From positions 230,882-294,881 of the forward strand of contig CAUYUJ010020571.1 in NCBI GenBank assembly GCA_963575745.1: a stretch of DNA of 64,000 nt, given 5' to 3'. This document shows positions 10,191-20,948 of this stretch, piece by piece. Source of the DNA: Prorocentrum cordatum. Taxonomy: Eukaryota > Sar > Dinophyceae > Prorocentrales > Prorocentraceae. The notes under the pieces were generated by a model that saw nothing but the letters and a program-made list of their open reading frames with translations, was not told the origin of the DNA and searched no databases. A program made the translations under genes and the position numbers. The number at the start of each line of letters is the position of its first letter. The stretch's first letter is position 1.

Positions 10191-10695
10191 CGGCCTCCCA
10201 AGAGATGACCACATTTTTGGATTCAGGGTTTCTGGAACCCGCCATGCGTTTCACGATAATGTGATCATCGCCGTTGAGGCTGAACTTCCAATGGCTCTGT
10301 TCCTGAATTGCACACTCCGCGAGACGAGCTGGACTTCCACTGAGCTTAGATCCTTGACCCGACAGGACGAGCTAAGCCGATTGTACTGTTGGCTGTGAAG
10401 TTGGTCCGGTATGGTCCACCCTCGCTTACGTTTAGCTCCTTCCTGCCCGTACCATCCTCCCGATCGAAAGCAGCTGGTTTCGGAGGAGCAAAGCGGCTCA
10501 CAGGGAGCTTGCGTATTCACGTGCGCACCGTCGATGCTATCAAGCATCGGTCGCGCCCCTAGCGTCGCTGTGGCCAGGCCAGACGGTTGCAGTACAGGGC
10601 CTGGGGGTCAAGTAAGCAGTTCTCGAGTGTCGGCCCCAGCTCCTCGTCTTCTTGCTGAAGTCCTCCCATGGAGCGTTAGTTGCGTTTGAACCAGC

Positions 10696-11217
10696 ATGGA
10701 TAATTTTGGAACAGGCAGGAATGACGAGGCTTATGATGTTCCAACCTTCTTTAGCCTTGGTAACCAGAAAGACTTTCGAGCACCAGAAAAACGCACCGAA
10801 ATTGGAAGGTTTTCACGTGTTGGGCCCTGGGATGCACTCGTCCGACACTGTTTCGACACTTTACCAGGTGCTCGAAATTATTCTGGGGATGTGGTCCTTA
10901 AGTGCGATGGGAGCAACATAAGAGGAGGCATTGTTCTCCAGTTGCATGACCCTCACCATGTCTCCTCCCCCGTCCACCTCATCCATCATCCGACATCGTC
11001 CTTTCCTCCTCTTGGGGCCTTCCAACAAACAGACGGACGTGCCAAGGCCCTTGTTTCTAGAAGCTTGTTTCTGGGTGCTTCACTCGAACAGAAGCTCGTT
11101 GAGCTTGTTGGTATCTCGGCATCATGTCTGCTTGGAGATCAGCTCCTCCGAGGTCCTTACATGGGCCGGGGGCGAGTTGAGGGGTATGACAACGAGGAAG
11201 TTGAGCAGGGTCAGTAG
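10696..11217 (+). CDS. doubtful hypothetical ORF
   Basis: ATG 10696 to TAG 11215-11217, 173 codons. The sequence (DEAYDVPTFFSLGNQKDF, RNYSGDVVLKCDGSNIRGG) is not low complexity in its first 90 residues, but nothing is recognised. No DinoSL relic or 3' palindrome was found. It may be chance. Confidence 0.2.
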   Translation: MDNFGTGRNDEAYDVPTFFSLGNQKDFRAPEKRTEIGRFSRVGPWDALVRHCFDTLPGARNYSGDVVLKCDGSNIRGGIVLQLHDPHHVSSPVHLIHHPTSSFPPLGAFQQTDGRAKALVSRSLFLGASLEQKLVELVGISASCLLGDQLLRGPYMGRGRVEGYDNEEVEQGQ

Positions 11218-11584
11218 CTGGAAGGGCAGCACTTTGATCAACAGCAGCACCGAAGCCAGTGTGAGGAAGAGCAGCAGCAGCCCGAGCAGTAGGGGCAGCA
11301 GGAGGAAGGCGATGAGGATCAGCAGCATGGCGAGCATGAGTGGATTGAGGAGGGGAACAATGTGCCGACTTGTGCATGCGTCATTCCAAGTTGTCAACCA
11401 TGTCTCTGTGTCGACACACACGTTGGCAGGGCTTCGGCTTCCACTGCCTGCGGCACATGTCAGAACAAATCAACGCATATTGCAGGCGGAGGAGTAGAGT
11501 GAGGAGGCGGGAGAAGCGTAGGAGCAGGAGGAAGGGAATCTGTAGCACCCCGCAGTTGCGGATAAGAGGGGGCGGGCGCGGGGT

Positions 11585-11760
11585 GGTGCGCGGATGGGTC
11601 GCGGCTGGGTCGCAGGATGGGTCGCGGCTGGGTCGCGGATGGGTCGCGGCTGGGTCATCAACATCGTCAACACCATAATCATCATCGTCATCGGGACACC
11701 ATCATCACCACCATCACCACCATCATCATCACCACCATCATCATCATCATCATCGGGACA
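11585..11760. repeat. GGGTCGCGGCT array followed by (CAT)n
   Basis: About three 22-bp units of GGGTCGCGGCTGGGTCGCRG-AT (11585-11655) run into (ATC/ACC)n (11660-11758). Confidence 0.85.
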
Positions 11761-11936
11761 CCGACGGGACACCGGCGGGACACCAGCGGGACACCGCGCG
11801 CCACCGGCCCCCGGACAATAAGCATTTTGTCCGGCCGCGCCTCAGCCGGGACACCGGCGGGACACCGGCGGGACACCGCGCGCCACCGGCCCCCGGACAG
11901 GAAACATTTTGTCCGGCCGCGCCTCAGCCAGAGGAG
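11755..11936. repeat. tandem duplication with internal hairpin
   Basis: GGGACACCGGC repeats are followed by CGCGCCACCGGCCC, then a hairpin (CCGGACA with TGTCCGG) and GCCGCGCCTCAGCC. The whole block of about 90 bp occurs twice. The 10-11 nt hairpin loops differ between copies while the stems are identical. Confidence 0.8.
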
Positions 11937-12206
11937 AGTTTCTTCTCGCCCGCCCACGCAGTTTCGCTTCGCCCGCACGCACGGCACGCACGAACACGAA
12001 ACCGAAACCGATTTCCCGGTAGGGGGGCTCTCCGTTCCACTTCGATCTCACCCCCTCACCTCCGACAAAATGTTCGCGGGGGAGGCTGAGTGCGTTTCGT
12101 ATAAGTTTTTAACAGGGATGGTGGGGGGTGGCCCTCATGGGGTTGTCATCGTTCCGGGTTGGCCGCCTGCCGGGTGGGGGAAGGGGTGTATATTAATAAG
12201 GAACAA
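11937..12206. other. no gene seen
   Basis: Mixed GC-rich spacer with short CGAAACCG/CGCACG motif repeats. No convincing ORF. Confidence 0.4.
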
Positions 12207-12292
12207 TGGTAAGCCCTTTTCCGAAGGGGAAGAAGGTGGTTGGAAGAGGAACTCCCCCAGACCACCTACGCCCAGAGGGCTGGTGGGATTAG
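12207..12292 (+). repeat. dispersed repeat family A, copy 1
   Basis: Core CCGAAGGGGAAGAA, then GGTTGGAAGAGGAAC and CCCAGAGGGCTGGTGGGATTA. Related copies lie at 24977-25060 and 63275-63355 (+) and 49941-50010 (-). The core CCCCGAAGGGG is nearly palindromic. Confidence 0.7.
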
Positions 12293-12790
12293 CACGAGAG
12301 GGGTTAGGAGCAGAAAGCACGTGGCAGAACCAGACGGGCAGACCGGGCGGGCAGACCCTAGCGGGCGGGTCGGGAGAGCGGGCCCAGGCGGCCAGGTCGG
12401 GCAGGAGGGCTGCTGAAGCGTGAGTCCTGCATGATTCGCGAGGAGGTCTCGCGCGATAGCGCGATTCCCAAGTGAATCGTGCGAAAGACCAATGCGAGAG
12501 CGTGATTCTTGAGTGTCGAGGGCGCGGCGTTTGAATAAATTGCGAGGAAGTCCCACGCGAGAGCGCGATTCCTGCATACATTGTGATGAAATCCCGCGCG
12601 AGACATCACTTCCTCAAGAAATGGTGAGGATTTTTTAGGCGGGAGCCGTTGTTGCTGTAACTCGGGGGCCAACAACCCAGTTTGGTGACACCCAGCTTGC
12701 CCTTGTCAAAATCAGGGTGCGAGCCCTGGGAGGAGCAGTTTAATTGAACAAATACAAAGGTTACCACAGGGGTGATCTATTATTATGATT
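12293..12790. other. no gene seen; short direct repeats
   Basis: GCGAGAGCGCGATTCYTG recurs about four times between 12440 and 12600. The segment 12655-12725 has a weak tRNA-like T-arm but no full cloverleaf. Confidence 0.4.
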
Positions 12791-12943
12791 ATTAGTTCGA
12801 AGTGAAGCTTCAACAACATCAGTAACAACGGCAACCGCAACAACAAACACAACACCAACAACACAAACAAACAACATCACAAACAACAACAACACCAACA
12901 ACATCAACAACAGCAGCAACAAACAACAACACCGCAACAGCAA
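12790..12943. repeat. (CAA)n-rich microsatellite
   Basis: CAACAACACAAACAA-type trinucleotide repeat. The frames read as poly-Gln/Asn/Thr or Leu/Val. Confidence 0.85.
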
Positions 12944-13022
12944 TCCGCACCGCGGAACCTCACTTCAGCCACGCACCCAGGGACAGTGAATGATCGTTCG
13001 GCCCCCTCACTCTGACTGAAGA
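12944..13022 (+). repeat. dispersed repeat family B, copy 1
   Basis: ATCCGCACCGCGGAACCTCAC through CCCAGGGACAGTGAATGATC to CCCTCACTCTGA. It matches 48470-48548 and 54690-54778 in the same orientation. No RNA polymerase III box pair is clear, so SINE status is open. Confidence 0.75.
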
Positions 13023-13329
13023 GAGGAAGGATGTTGGGCCAGCCATGAGTACAAGTATACGTGGGCCAAGGAAGGAAGGAGGTGGTATGAGGTAGGATGG
13101 AGCAGGAAGGAGTGCAGCGGGACTGGGAGGAGGCAGGAGGTGGGAGAGAAGGGCGTAGGAGGGGGGACATGGAGAGGAAGGAGAAATCGGAGGAGGCAAG
13201 AGAAGAGGACGGCACGATGACACCTTTTCTGTCTAAGTGCGATCGCGTCCTAGGTTGATTGGTTGGATATGCGCCGTGACACCGTCGCGTTCCCGCTAAG
13301 TCCCAATCTTCGACCGACGTGCAGCACGC

Positions 13330-13803
13330 ATGGGGATTTGCGAACGTTCGGTATTCAGTTGTCGGTGTACCCAAGCTCTTCTCGACGAGGTGGCGCGAAC
13401 GTGGATTAGCATGATGGGGAGGCAAGGCAGCTTCAGGGAGGATCAGGACGAGGGGATGACGATGGCAGGATCACGCAGAGCCGAATTTACCGTCGAGGGT
13501 GGGAAGCACTTGCAGATCGGGCATCGTGCCTCCATGGCCGTGAGATGTGGTGCACGGCATGCCCAGGTGGCGCGATCTAGCATCGAGGATTTCGCGCATT
13601 TACTTCCTGAACACCAGGTTCGTTTGGCGGTCATCGGCAGGACCGCCCGGGATCTGCAAGCGGGTCACCACTCATCAAACGATGTCGAAGGCCTGGAGGG
13701 CGGTTTCGTGGCCTGCTGGTTGAGGGGCTGGGAGGATGAGGAGAAGGGCAAGGTGGACGAGACAGAAGAGGGTGAGGGGAACTGTCAGGAAGATCACACT
13801 TGA
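13330..13803 (+). CDS. doubtful hypothetical ORF
   Basis: ATG 13330 to TGA 13801-13803, 157 codons, with a mixed middle (RCGARHAQVARSSIEDFAHL, VIGRTARDLQAGHHSSNDVE) and an acidic C-terminal end. The opposite strand is also open in part. No family, relic leader or palindrome was recognised. Confidence 0.2.
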   Translation: MGICERSVFSCRCTQALLDEVARTWISMMGRQGSFREDQDEGMTMAGSRRAEFTVEGGKHLQIGHRASMAVRCGARHAQVARSSIEDFAHLLPEHQVRLAVIGRTARDLQAGHHSSNDVEGLEGGFVACWLRGWEDEEKGKVDETEEGEGNCQEDHT

Positions 13804-14300
13804 CCCAAGATGTATCAACGATGTTGCAGTACACCCACCCGTCCCAAGCTCCCTTCTCTATTCCGCCGCGCAAAGCGCCCCCCTTGAAAAACGAGTTGCA
13901 CATGGGCCCGCAATTCAGGCGGGAGCTCCGTTTGAGAGAAGTTGCCATCCATCTTCCGAGCTGTAAGGACTGCAGCAAGGCGGGTTATGAAAGACAGCAG
14001 AAGCGCCCAGCAACAGTCCCGCTTCGAAGAGGAGCTGTCCTCTCCATCCGTACAGCTGTTGCGCTGTTGCGCGATTTCTCGCGCATGGTCATTCAATTTC
14101 TCTCGCGAGCCTGGGGGAGGGGGAAGTAAGAGGGGGCGGGCCTTCTCAGAAGCTTCAGGAGTCCCCCGTCCTTCTGAGAAGTTTCCCAAACCTTCCCGAA
14201 GACACAGAACACCTTTCAGAAGGAGCCAGAGCTCCTCAGAACTCCCGCCGCCTTCTGAGAAGGCCTCCTTCTCATTTCCCTCCCTCGCTCGCCGCCGACT
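13804..14300. other. no gene seen; CTTCTGAGAAG repeats
   Basis: Spacer in which CTTCTGAGAAG/CCTTCTCAGAAG imperfect palindromes recur at about 14139-14270. No supported coding region. Confidence 0.4.
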
Positions 14301-14630
14301 TTCGAAGTCTCAGGTGGGTGCCCCATTTTGAAAAGGAACCTCCCTCCATCTGTGTATCTGTTGCACAACGTTATACTCGTTGTGGTATGTTTGAGAAAGT
14401 CTCAGGCGAGAGCCCCATTTCGAAAACATGCCAGCCTCCATCTGTGTAGCCGTTGCATTTGTTAAGACGAGCGTGCATGGCTGTTTGGCGAGGGCCACGG
14501 GTTGAACAGAACCTGGCCTCCATCCATGTAAATGCTGCATGTGTTACGACGAATGTGATTGCGCTAAGGCGAGAGCCGCATTTTGAAAAGAGTCTGGCCA
14601 CCATCACTGTAGTTGATGCAGCCATCCAGC
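14300..14630 (+). repeat. dispersed repeat family C, degenerate tandem
   Basis: Three to four units of about 85-100 bp carry TCTCAGGCGAGAGCCCCATT followed by TTGAAAA and a CCTCCATCTGTGTA block. Related sequence lies at 39590-39760 and, reversed, at 42040-42172 and 59735-59835. Confidence 0.65.
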
Positions 14631-14984
14631 TCTGGGATAGCAAGTTGTGAGGAACTCGGCACCAGCACGCCTGGACCGGCATACGGATGCGTCTTGCGTT
14701 GCGACAGAGAAGAGTTGTACCCCGACTCGGCTTTGCCTCGGGGGCTCGTCCTTGCTAAAAAAAACCGATGGGTGCCTGGCCCGGCCAGCCGGCTTTTCCC
14801 GGGTTGCTTCTTCCCCGGGGTGATGGTTTTTGTTTCTTGATTGGTTTCTTCAGGCTGTTTGGTCGTGTAGTTTGATTGCCTTCCTCGTGTTGCTGCATGG
14901 GCCTGTTTCTTGGCTGCCATCCTCGGATTGTTTGATCTTGTTATTTGGCTGTCTTCTTCGGGTTCCTTGGTATTTATTTCGTGC

Positions 14985-15300
14985 CGTCTATCAATGTGAA
15001 GCAGCGACAAGCAACGCGAAGCAATACCAAGCACTGACTACCTATGCAAATCAATGCCAAGCAATACAAGGTAGTGCCAGGCAATGTCAAGCAAGGCCAA
15101 GCAATAATGCCAGGCAGTGACAAACAGTGTTAAGCAATGCAAACCAATGCCAAGCAAGGCAACGCAATGCCAAGCGTCCCAAAGCTATGCAAAGCAATGG
15201 CAAGCAACGCCAAGCAATTCAACACGATAACATGAAATGCCAAGCAACGCCAAGCAAGGCAAATCAATGCCAAGCAATGCCCAGCAATACAAAGTAATGT
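14985..15300. repeat. GCAATGCCAA decamer array
   Basis: About 30 imperfect 10-bp units (GCAATGCCAA, GCAACGCCAA). Confidence 0.9.
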
Positions 15301-15379
15301 CGTCCTTGCTTAGTAGTTACCTGCTTAGGAAGGTTACCCCTTATCGGGGTCGCGCCCTGTTCATGTATAAGGAGATCTA

Positions 15380-16660
15380 GTAGACGACGGGGGGGAAGGC
15401 GGAAGGGGGAGGAGCAGGACAAGGATGCTGAGGATGGAAGGGGCATGAACATGCGAGGGAGGGATGAACTGGACAAGGACAGAGGCACCAGGATGAAGAG
15501 GGAGAGGGGATGGGGAACAGGAAGGATGAACAGGCAGGAGGAGCCGGCAGCAGCACAAGCAGGAGCAGGGAGGATTGGAAGGACGAAGCGTAGACGTGAG
15601 GAGGACGAGGCGGAGGCGGCGGAGGAGGAGAAGGAGTGAGCGGGAAGGGGGAGGGATGACTGTAAGAAGGGAGGGAAGAGAGAGAGAAGGGATGAGGAAG
15701 AAGGGGGGATGAGGATAATATAATAGGAGGAGGAGGAGCGGCAGCTGCAGAAGGAGGAGAGACAGGAGACGGTGAAGGAAGACGGAGGAGGAGGAGGAGG
15801 AGGAGGAGGGAGGAGGAGGAGGAGGAGGAGGAGGAGAGGAGGGCGATAATACCCAAGAAGCAAGAAAGTTGTCAGTGCGTGGTAGGATTGCGATGAGGTG
15901 CACGGCGAGGGGGAGGAGGAGGAGGAGGAGGAGCAGGAGGAGGAGGAGGAGGAGGAGGGAAACGCCCCAGCAGGAGCTTCATTGAAACGGCTGGCAGTCA
16001 TGGGCCATGACCATACCATGATGGGCAACCATTCCCAGAGAGGAGTCGGACGACGAGGAGGAGCAGCAGCAAGAGCAGGGAGCAAGGATGTGAGTGTGAC
16101 CAGGAGCGAGAACAGGAAGACGAGGAGGAGAAGCGGGAGGCGGGGGATGACCATAAATAACGATAGCAACCGCAATGGCCATCGCCACCGTAGCCACCGC
16201 CGCCCTCAGCACCTCCGCCGCCGGGGCAGGGGCGGGGGGGGGGGTGGAGGCGGCAGCAGCGGCAGCGATGGCCACGCGTATTGGCGACAGCGTCGGCGAG
16301 CGCCAGCGATTAGACGCGCGTGACGGTGAAAGCGGTAACGACGGCGGTAGCGGCGGTGGCGGCCAGGTTGGATTGCGGCAGGAGAAGGATAAGAAAGGAG
16401 GAGGGCAAGGATGACGAGAAAGGGGGTGACGCAGAGCGAGGAAGGGGGGGGATGGGAGGAGGACGGCGACGACCAGGAAGACACATGGAAGAGCGAGAGG
16501 GGCGAGCAGGAGGAGGATGCCGAGGGCGGAGGCGGAGGAGAAGGCATGACGAGAAGGACGACGAGAGCAAAGGGCCACCCTGCTCGCCCTCAGAAGTGTC
16601 CTCGCCGTTATCCTCGCCCCTCCCTCTCTCACTCCCTCCCTCCTCCTCCCTGACTTGATC
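15380..16660. repeat. purine-rich GGA/GAGGAG tracts
   Basis: GGA- and GAG-rich sequence with (GGA)n at 15780-15840 and 15905-15960. Many long Ser/Pro/Leu or Arg/Glu/Gly ORFs on both strands reflect composition only. Confidence 0.85.
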
Positions 16661-16969
16661 ACCCCTCCTTCCGCCTCGCATGTGTTGTGGGATGCGGTGG
16701 TCGACCCGAAATGCAAACCGCCAGAGCAAGCTGACTTCGTGATGTGCTGCGTGCAGTGCGCACAGCATGCTCAGTTTGCAGCCGCGTGGGCGACACAGAA
16801 TTGCCCTGCCCAGCGCCCTGGTTCTTTCCTTGACAAGATGGGCAAGGAGCGGCGGAGCCGTTTTGAACGTGGCCTCCGTCCCCGCATTGGGAGCAAGGGG
16901 GCGGTCTTAGAGAACTGGGCTCTCCGAGATTTGGGTTTCCTCACTCACGAGAGTGGGAGCGCTGCTTAG
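16655..16969 (+). CDS. hypothetical Cys-containing ORF, possibly a fragment
   Basis: About 104 codons to TAG 16967-16969. Coding-like sequence from VVDPKCKPPEQADFVMCCVQ through KMGKERRSRFERGLRPRIGS. Four closely spaced Cys (CK..CCVQC) suggest a metal site, but no family fits. No clear ATG: the frame opens out of purine repeat sequence. Confidence 0.3.
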   Translation: MITPPSASHVLWDAVVDPKCKPPEQADFVMCCVQCAQHAQFAAAWATQNCPAQRPGSFLDKMGKERRSRFERGLRPRIGSKGAVLENWALRDLGFLTHESGSAA

Positions 16970-18250
16970 TGCACCGCTGCAGCTGGCTTGTTCGGCGTCC
17001 ACCGGCGGGGCACAAAAGAACTTCCGCCTTGTCCTTCTCGCACCTTCCCGACTCCTCGCACGGATTCGGCGCACTGGCCGAGCCTGGACCTTGCAGCTGC
17101 CGAAGCCCGTTTCGGAGCACAGGTTGGCTACCATTTCCCTCTGGGGCTCCAGGGTCCTGGGCTTCCTGGGTTTCCTGGGTCTGGGGGCGTTCGCTTCCGT
17201 GGGGCATCTGGGCTCGCCTCTTGGGCCTCGGGCTCTCCGGTTCTCCAGCTTTCTGGGGTCCAGCCGTCCCTGCGGGGGTGGGGCGCGTGCCTTCCGTGGT
17301 TCCTCCCGGGTCTCGGATAGCACTCGCCCGTGTTGGTGCCCACTCGTGGGGTGCAGCCGCGCTCGGCATTGCGCGTGGCGCCGCGTTTGAAGCGTCTGGG
17401 TCGCAGGCACCAGCGCGCAGGGGAATGGAAAAGGTGTTGTCCTCTTCCTCATCCTCCTCCCTCTCTTTCTCTCTCTCTCTCTGTCTCTCTCCCTCCCTCC
17501 CTCCCTTCGTCCCTCCCTGCTCCTCCTCACCATCCCTCCTCTGTGTCCATCCTTCCTCTGTTGCTTCCTTCCTTCTTCGGCCTCACCCCCCCTTCATTAT
17601 TCCATCCGCCCCTCACAGATCCTTTATTTACCCATTTGCGTTATTTCTCCTCCTCCTTCTCCGTAGCCACTGTGGCGCAATACGGGTTTCTTTTGCTCAG
17701 CTTAGCTCAAGCCAGCGTTGCTATGTCTCTTGCGCAGTCATTTCCCGGTGGCTTCGTGTAATGTGCAGGTATCAAACTTGGTGTAGCATCTGCCTCCATG
17801 GACGCGGCGTGCGGGCAAGTGTCCTGCCTGGCCAGTTGCGCACTGCGGTTGATTTCGTCGGCCGCGCGGCAACACGGTTCTGGTCTCAAGCAAACTGTGA
17901 ATTCGAATCGAAAGGAGTTCCCCACGGCGTTCCGACGTCGACTTCAACACATTGTCATTTCACATTTGTTTCTTTGGCATTCAACCGAGATGTTGGAGTC
18001 GCAATTCCTCGCAGAGTTGGAATCGATACTCGAAGCTTCTTCTCCTGAATTTGATGGGTTTGTACCTGTTTGTGCACCGCAGTACGATCAGCCTCGAATG
18101 TCACGCTCTGTCTTGCGCAAGGAGGCGTCTATATTTACGATGCCCTTTTCATCATGTTTCTCATGCAGGCGGTGGCGCGGTCATCTCTGGCACCTTGTCG
18201 ATGGTAATTCTCTCAGTCCCTGGCATTCTGTCGCTGGCGCAATCCACTTA
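16970..18250. other. no supported gene; CT tracts
   Basis: A 359-codon plus-strand frame crosses this region but passes through (CT)n at 17440-17520 and shows no consistent composition. Short plausible stretches (about 17990-18120) remain unassigned. Confidence 0.35.
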
Positions 18251-18251
18251 G

Positions 18252-18942
18252 GATCAGCAGCTGGCATCTTATCAACACCTGGTTGAGAGTCAAAATGGGT
18301 CTATCGCCATGCTGCGCGGCATGTTGGATGAGAAAGAGGACGCGGTTGTGGCCTCCACCTCGGCAGCCTCTGGCAGCACGGGCTTCGAGGTCGAGGGCGC
18401 CAGGTGCCGGCAAGGAAGATCCTCACGAGGGCGCGGCGCTGGATTCTGTGAGTCAGTACATTGATGCCTAGGTGCTGGAGGTGGGCGCACGAACTCGAGC
18501 TTATGCGGATGAGCTTATGAAAGACATTCTCCCAGGTATCATCAAATCTGTTGCGGCTGCGCAGGTCCAGCAGGCATTGCCGCGCATCGTCGAATCCTCT
18601 GCCACGGCGTTCGTGGGCCAGTTCCAGCCCATCGTCGCGAGGGTTGCTGAGCGCGTGCGTGAGCTCGACATTAAAGTATACGACTTGGAAAGTTCATCCA
18701 GCCGTGGTCCGACCTCGCTGTCCTCACCATCGTCCTCGGCACCGCGGTTCGGCAAGTGCGAGCGTAGATGCTACCGCAAGGACTGTGTCTTCATTCGCCC
18801 TGAGGGCTGTATCTCTGAAGAGGATGTGGAAACTCCGCGTCCCGTGGCTGCTGCATCTACTCAACCTCAGAGGATAGCAGCGGTTTCGAAGCCCAGCAAC
18901 CATATTATGTTTGAGGGTCGTGTTATTAAGGTGCAGATGTAA
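18252..18942 (+). pseudogene. coiled-coil protein fragment, frameshifted, with internal TAG
   Basis: Frame 3 starts after a TAG at 18249 and reads QQLASYQHLVESQNGSIAML and DEKEDAVVASTSAASGS. The reading passes to frame 1 (~18400), reaching SVSQYIDA, an in-frame TAG (18469-18471), then VLEVGARTRAYADELM, IIKSVAAAQVQQALPRIVES and ARVAERVRELDIKVYDLES. It ends KVQM at TAA 18940-18942. Both halves are helical and heptad-like with a Ser-rich C-part. There is no start codon context or relic leader, so it may be a truncated retrocopy. Function unknown. Confidence 0.45.
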
Positions 18943-19199
18943 GAAATTTATGGCCAGCTGCTTGTTGAGTTGCTGGCAGATTCGGATACCGAGATTCCTG
19001 AACCAGACATCGATTGAGCACCTGGTCCACGCTTCCTTTACTGGGGCGGCGGGTCCTCTTCGGGTTCTGGCTCGTCTTCTATTCCATCAACCCATAGTGT
19101 ACTATCCTGTTTATCTGTACTGCTTCGCTGTCATTCATTACCTGCTGTGCAGGCGGCTGATTCTCTGAGGGTCTGCGGACAGAGGAACCCCTTTGGGCA

Positions 19200-19616
19200 C
19201 GCTCGACCTCCTCCTCCTCCTCCTCCTCCTCCTCCTCCTCCTCTACAATTACTCAATATGAATATACTCTCCCTCTTCCCCTGATGGCGTCCGGGTGATA
19301 GCCGCGCACCCTCCGCGTACTGTTTTTTTACACACAGGATGCCCGAAAAATCCCGGGAAACGACTCTCGCTGAGGCGCCGGCGTCATTTTTTCTCAAAAT
19401 GCTGCTCTCGCGCCGGCGTCATTTTTTCCCAAACTGCTGCTCTCGTTGAGGCGCTGGCCTCATTTCTGCTCCCGAATCCTTCCCCTGATGGCGTCCAGGT
19501 GATAGCCGCGCACCCTCCGCGTACTGTTTTTTACACACAGGATGCCCGAAAAATCCCGGGAAACGACTCTCGCTGAGGCGCCGGCGTCATTTTTTCTCAA
19601 AATGCTGCTCTCGTTG
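19200..19616. repeat. (CTC)n and 140-bp direct repeat pair
   Basis: (CCT)n at 19206-19240 is followed by two copies (19275-19413 and 19479-19616, offset 204) of a block running from CTGATGGCGTCC through CGAAAAATCCCGGGAAACG to GGCGCCGGCGTCATTTTTTC. The sub-motif GTTGAGGCGCYGG repeats further. Confidence 0.85.
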
Positions 19617-19774
19617 AGGCGCCGGCCTCATTTCTGCTCCCGAATCGTTCCGAATCGTGCTCCCGCTGCAGCGTGGGCCTCATTTTCGGATCGGTGTTTG
19701 GCCTCCGTCGTTCAGGATGGCGTTCTCGCCCCAGCGCGGGCCTTTTTCTCGCGCGCCCATCCGCCCGCCACCAC

Positions 19775-20012
19775 CACGCCGCACCGCCACCACCACCACC
19801 ACCACCACCACCACCACCACCACCACCACCACCACCACCACCAGCACCAGCACCAGTACCAACACCACCACCACCAGCACCACCACCACCACCAGCACCA
19901 CCACCACCACCACACCACCACCACCACCACCACCCACCACCACCCACCACCACCACCACCACCAGCCACCACCACCACCACCACCACCACCACCACCACC
20001 ACCACCACCACC

Positions 20013-20043
<31 letters not shown>

Positions 20044-20115
20044 CCACCACCACCACCACCACCACCACCACCACAACCACGCACACACGCACGCACGCAC
20101 GCACGCACCACCACC
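19775..20115. repeat. (CAC)n microsatellite
   Basis: About 340 bp of (CCA)n with CAG interruptions, ending in (GCAC)n. Poly-His, poly-Thr and poly-Trp/Val frames are by-products. Confidence 0.95.
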
Positions 20116-20519
20116 CACTACGCACGCGCGCGCGGAGCCACAGGTCCGCTACGACACGCGTCCGCGGATAGAGAAAATCAGCGCCATGGTAAGGGATGGG
20201 AGGGAGGGGTAGGACGTCAGATATGACGCGAGCGCACCTAGCTTGTCCCCCTCCCCCTCTCCCCCCCCCTCCCCCCCTCGCCTCCGCCCAAGCGGCAAAA
20301 CCATTGACTTACGGCCCAGGTGGCCTGGTTGCCGCTCGCAGAGATGCTGATCTCCCCCGTGAGCGTGACCGTGGCTCCGCATCCGCCGGCCTCGGGCGCG
20401 GGCCCCGGTAGTTTTGGGGAACCCTCACGCTGCTCCTCCGCTCCCTCCCCCTTTTGCCCGACCCTCATCCATCCCCCCTCCCCCATCCTGGGCCTCCCCC
20501 TCTTCCTTTTCCGATTCCC

Positions 20520-20670
20520 ACCTCATTCTTCATTTCCTCCTCCTCCTCTTCCCCTCCCCCTCCCCCTCCTCCTCCTCCTCCTCCTCCTCCTCCTCCTCCT
20601 CCTCCTCCTCCTCCTCCTCCTCCTCCTCCCTCTCTTTCTCCTCCCCCTCCTCCTTCCCCCCCTCCTCTAG
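20520..20670. repeat. (CTC)n microsatellite
   Basis: (CCT)n about 75 bp long inside a pyrimidine tract. Confidence 0.9.
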
Positions 20671-20948
20671 GCGATGGTTGCGGCGAGGATGCATGGAGAC
20701 AGCGCGACCCGGTCACGCAAGTTGCGCCCGCAGACTGCATTGTGCGAGTCGTTCCTCTCGCACCTCTGCCCCTCCCCTCCTCGGGTGCAGTGCCGCCTCG
20801 CCACCCGTCTTCACCGCTGGTTCGGGGCGGATGCAGAGGCGATCGACTGGTCCGCCGTCGTCTCGGTGCTGCATCGCGTCCCCCCTGTCTTGGCGCAGCG
20901 CTTGCGTGAAGACCTGGGGAGGGGGGTGGCTCACAGAGTCCGAGGGTA

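Noticed and set aside
11122-11421. hydrophobic minus-strand ORF resembling a membrane protein
   Set aside because: Poly-Leu/Ile comes from AGCAGCAGC repeats on the other strand.
12655-12725. tRNA-like segment (CAGGG-TGCGAG-CCCTG)
   Set aside because: Only a T-arm-like stem; no D-arm, anticodon arm or acceptor pairing found.
16969-18048. 359-aa plus-strand ORF
   Set aside because: Passes through (CT)n and unrelated spacer; composition changes abruptly; no motif.
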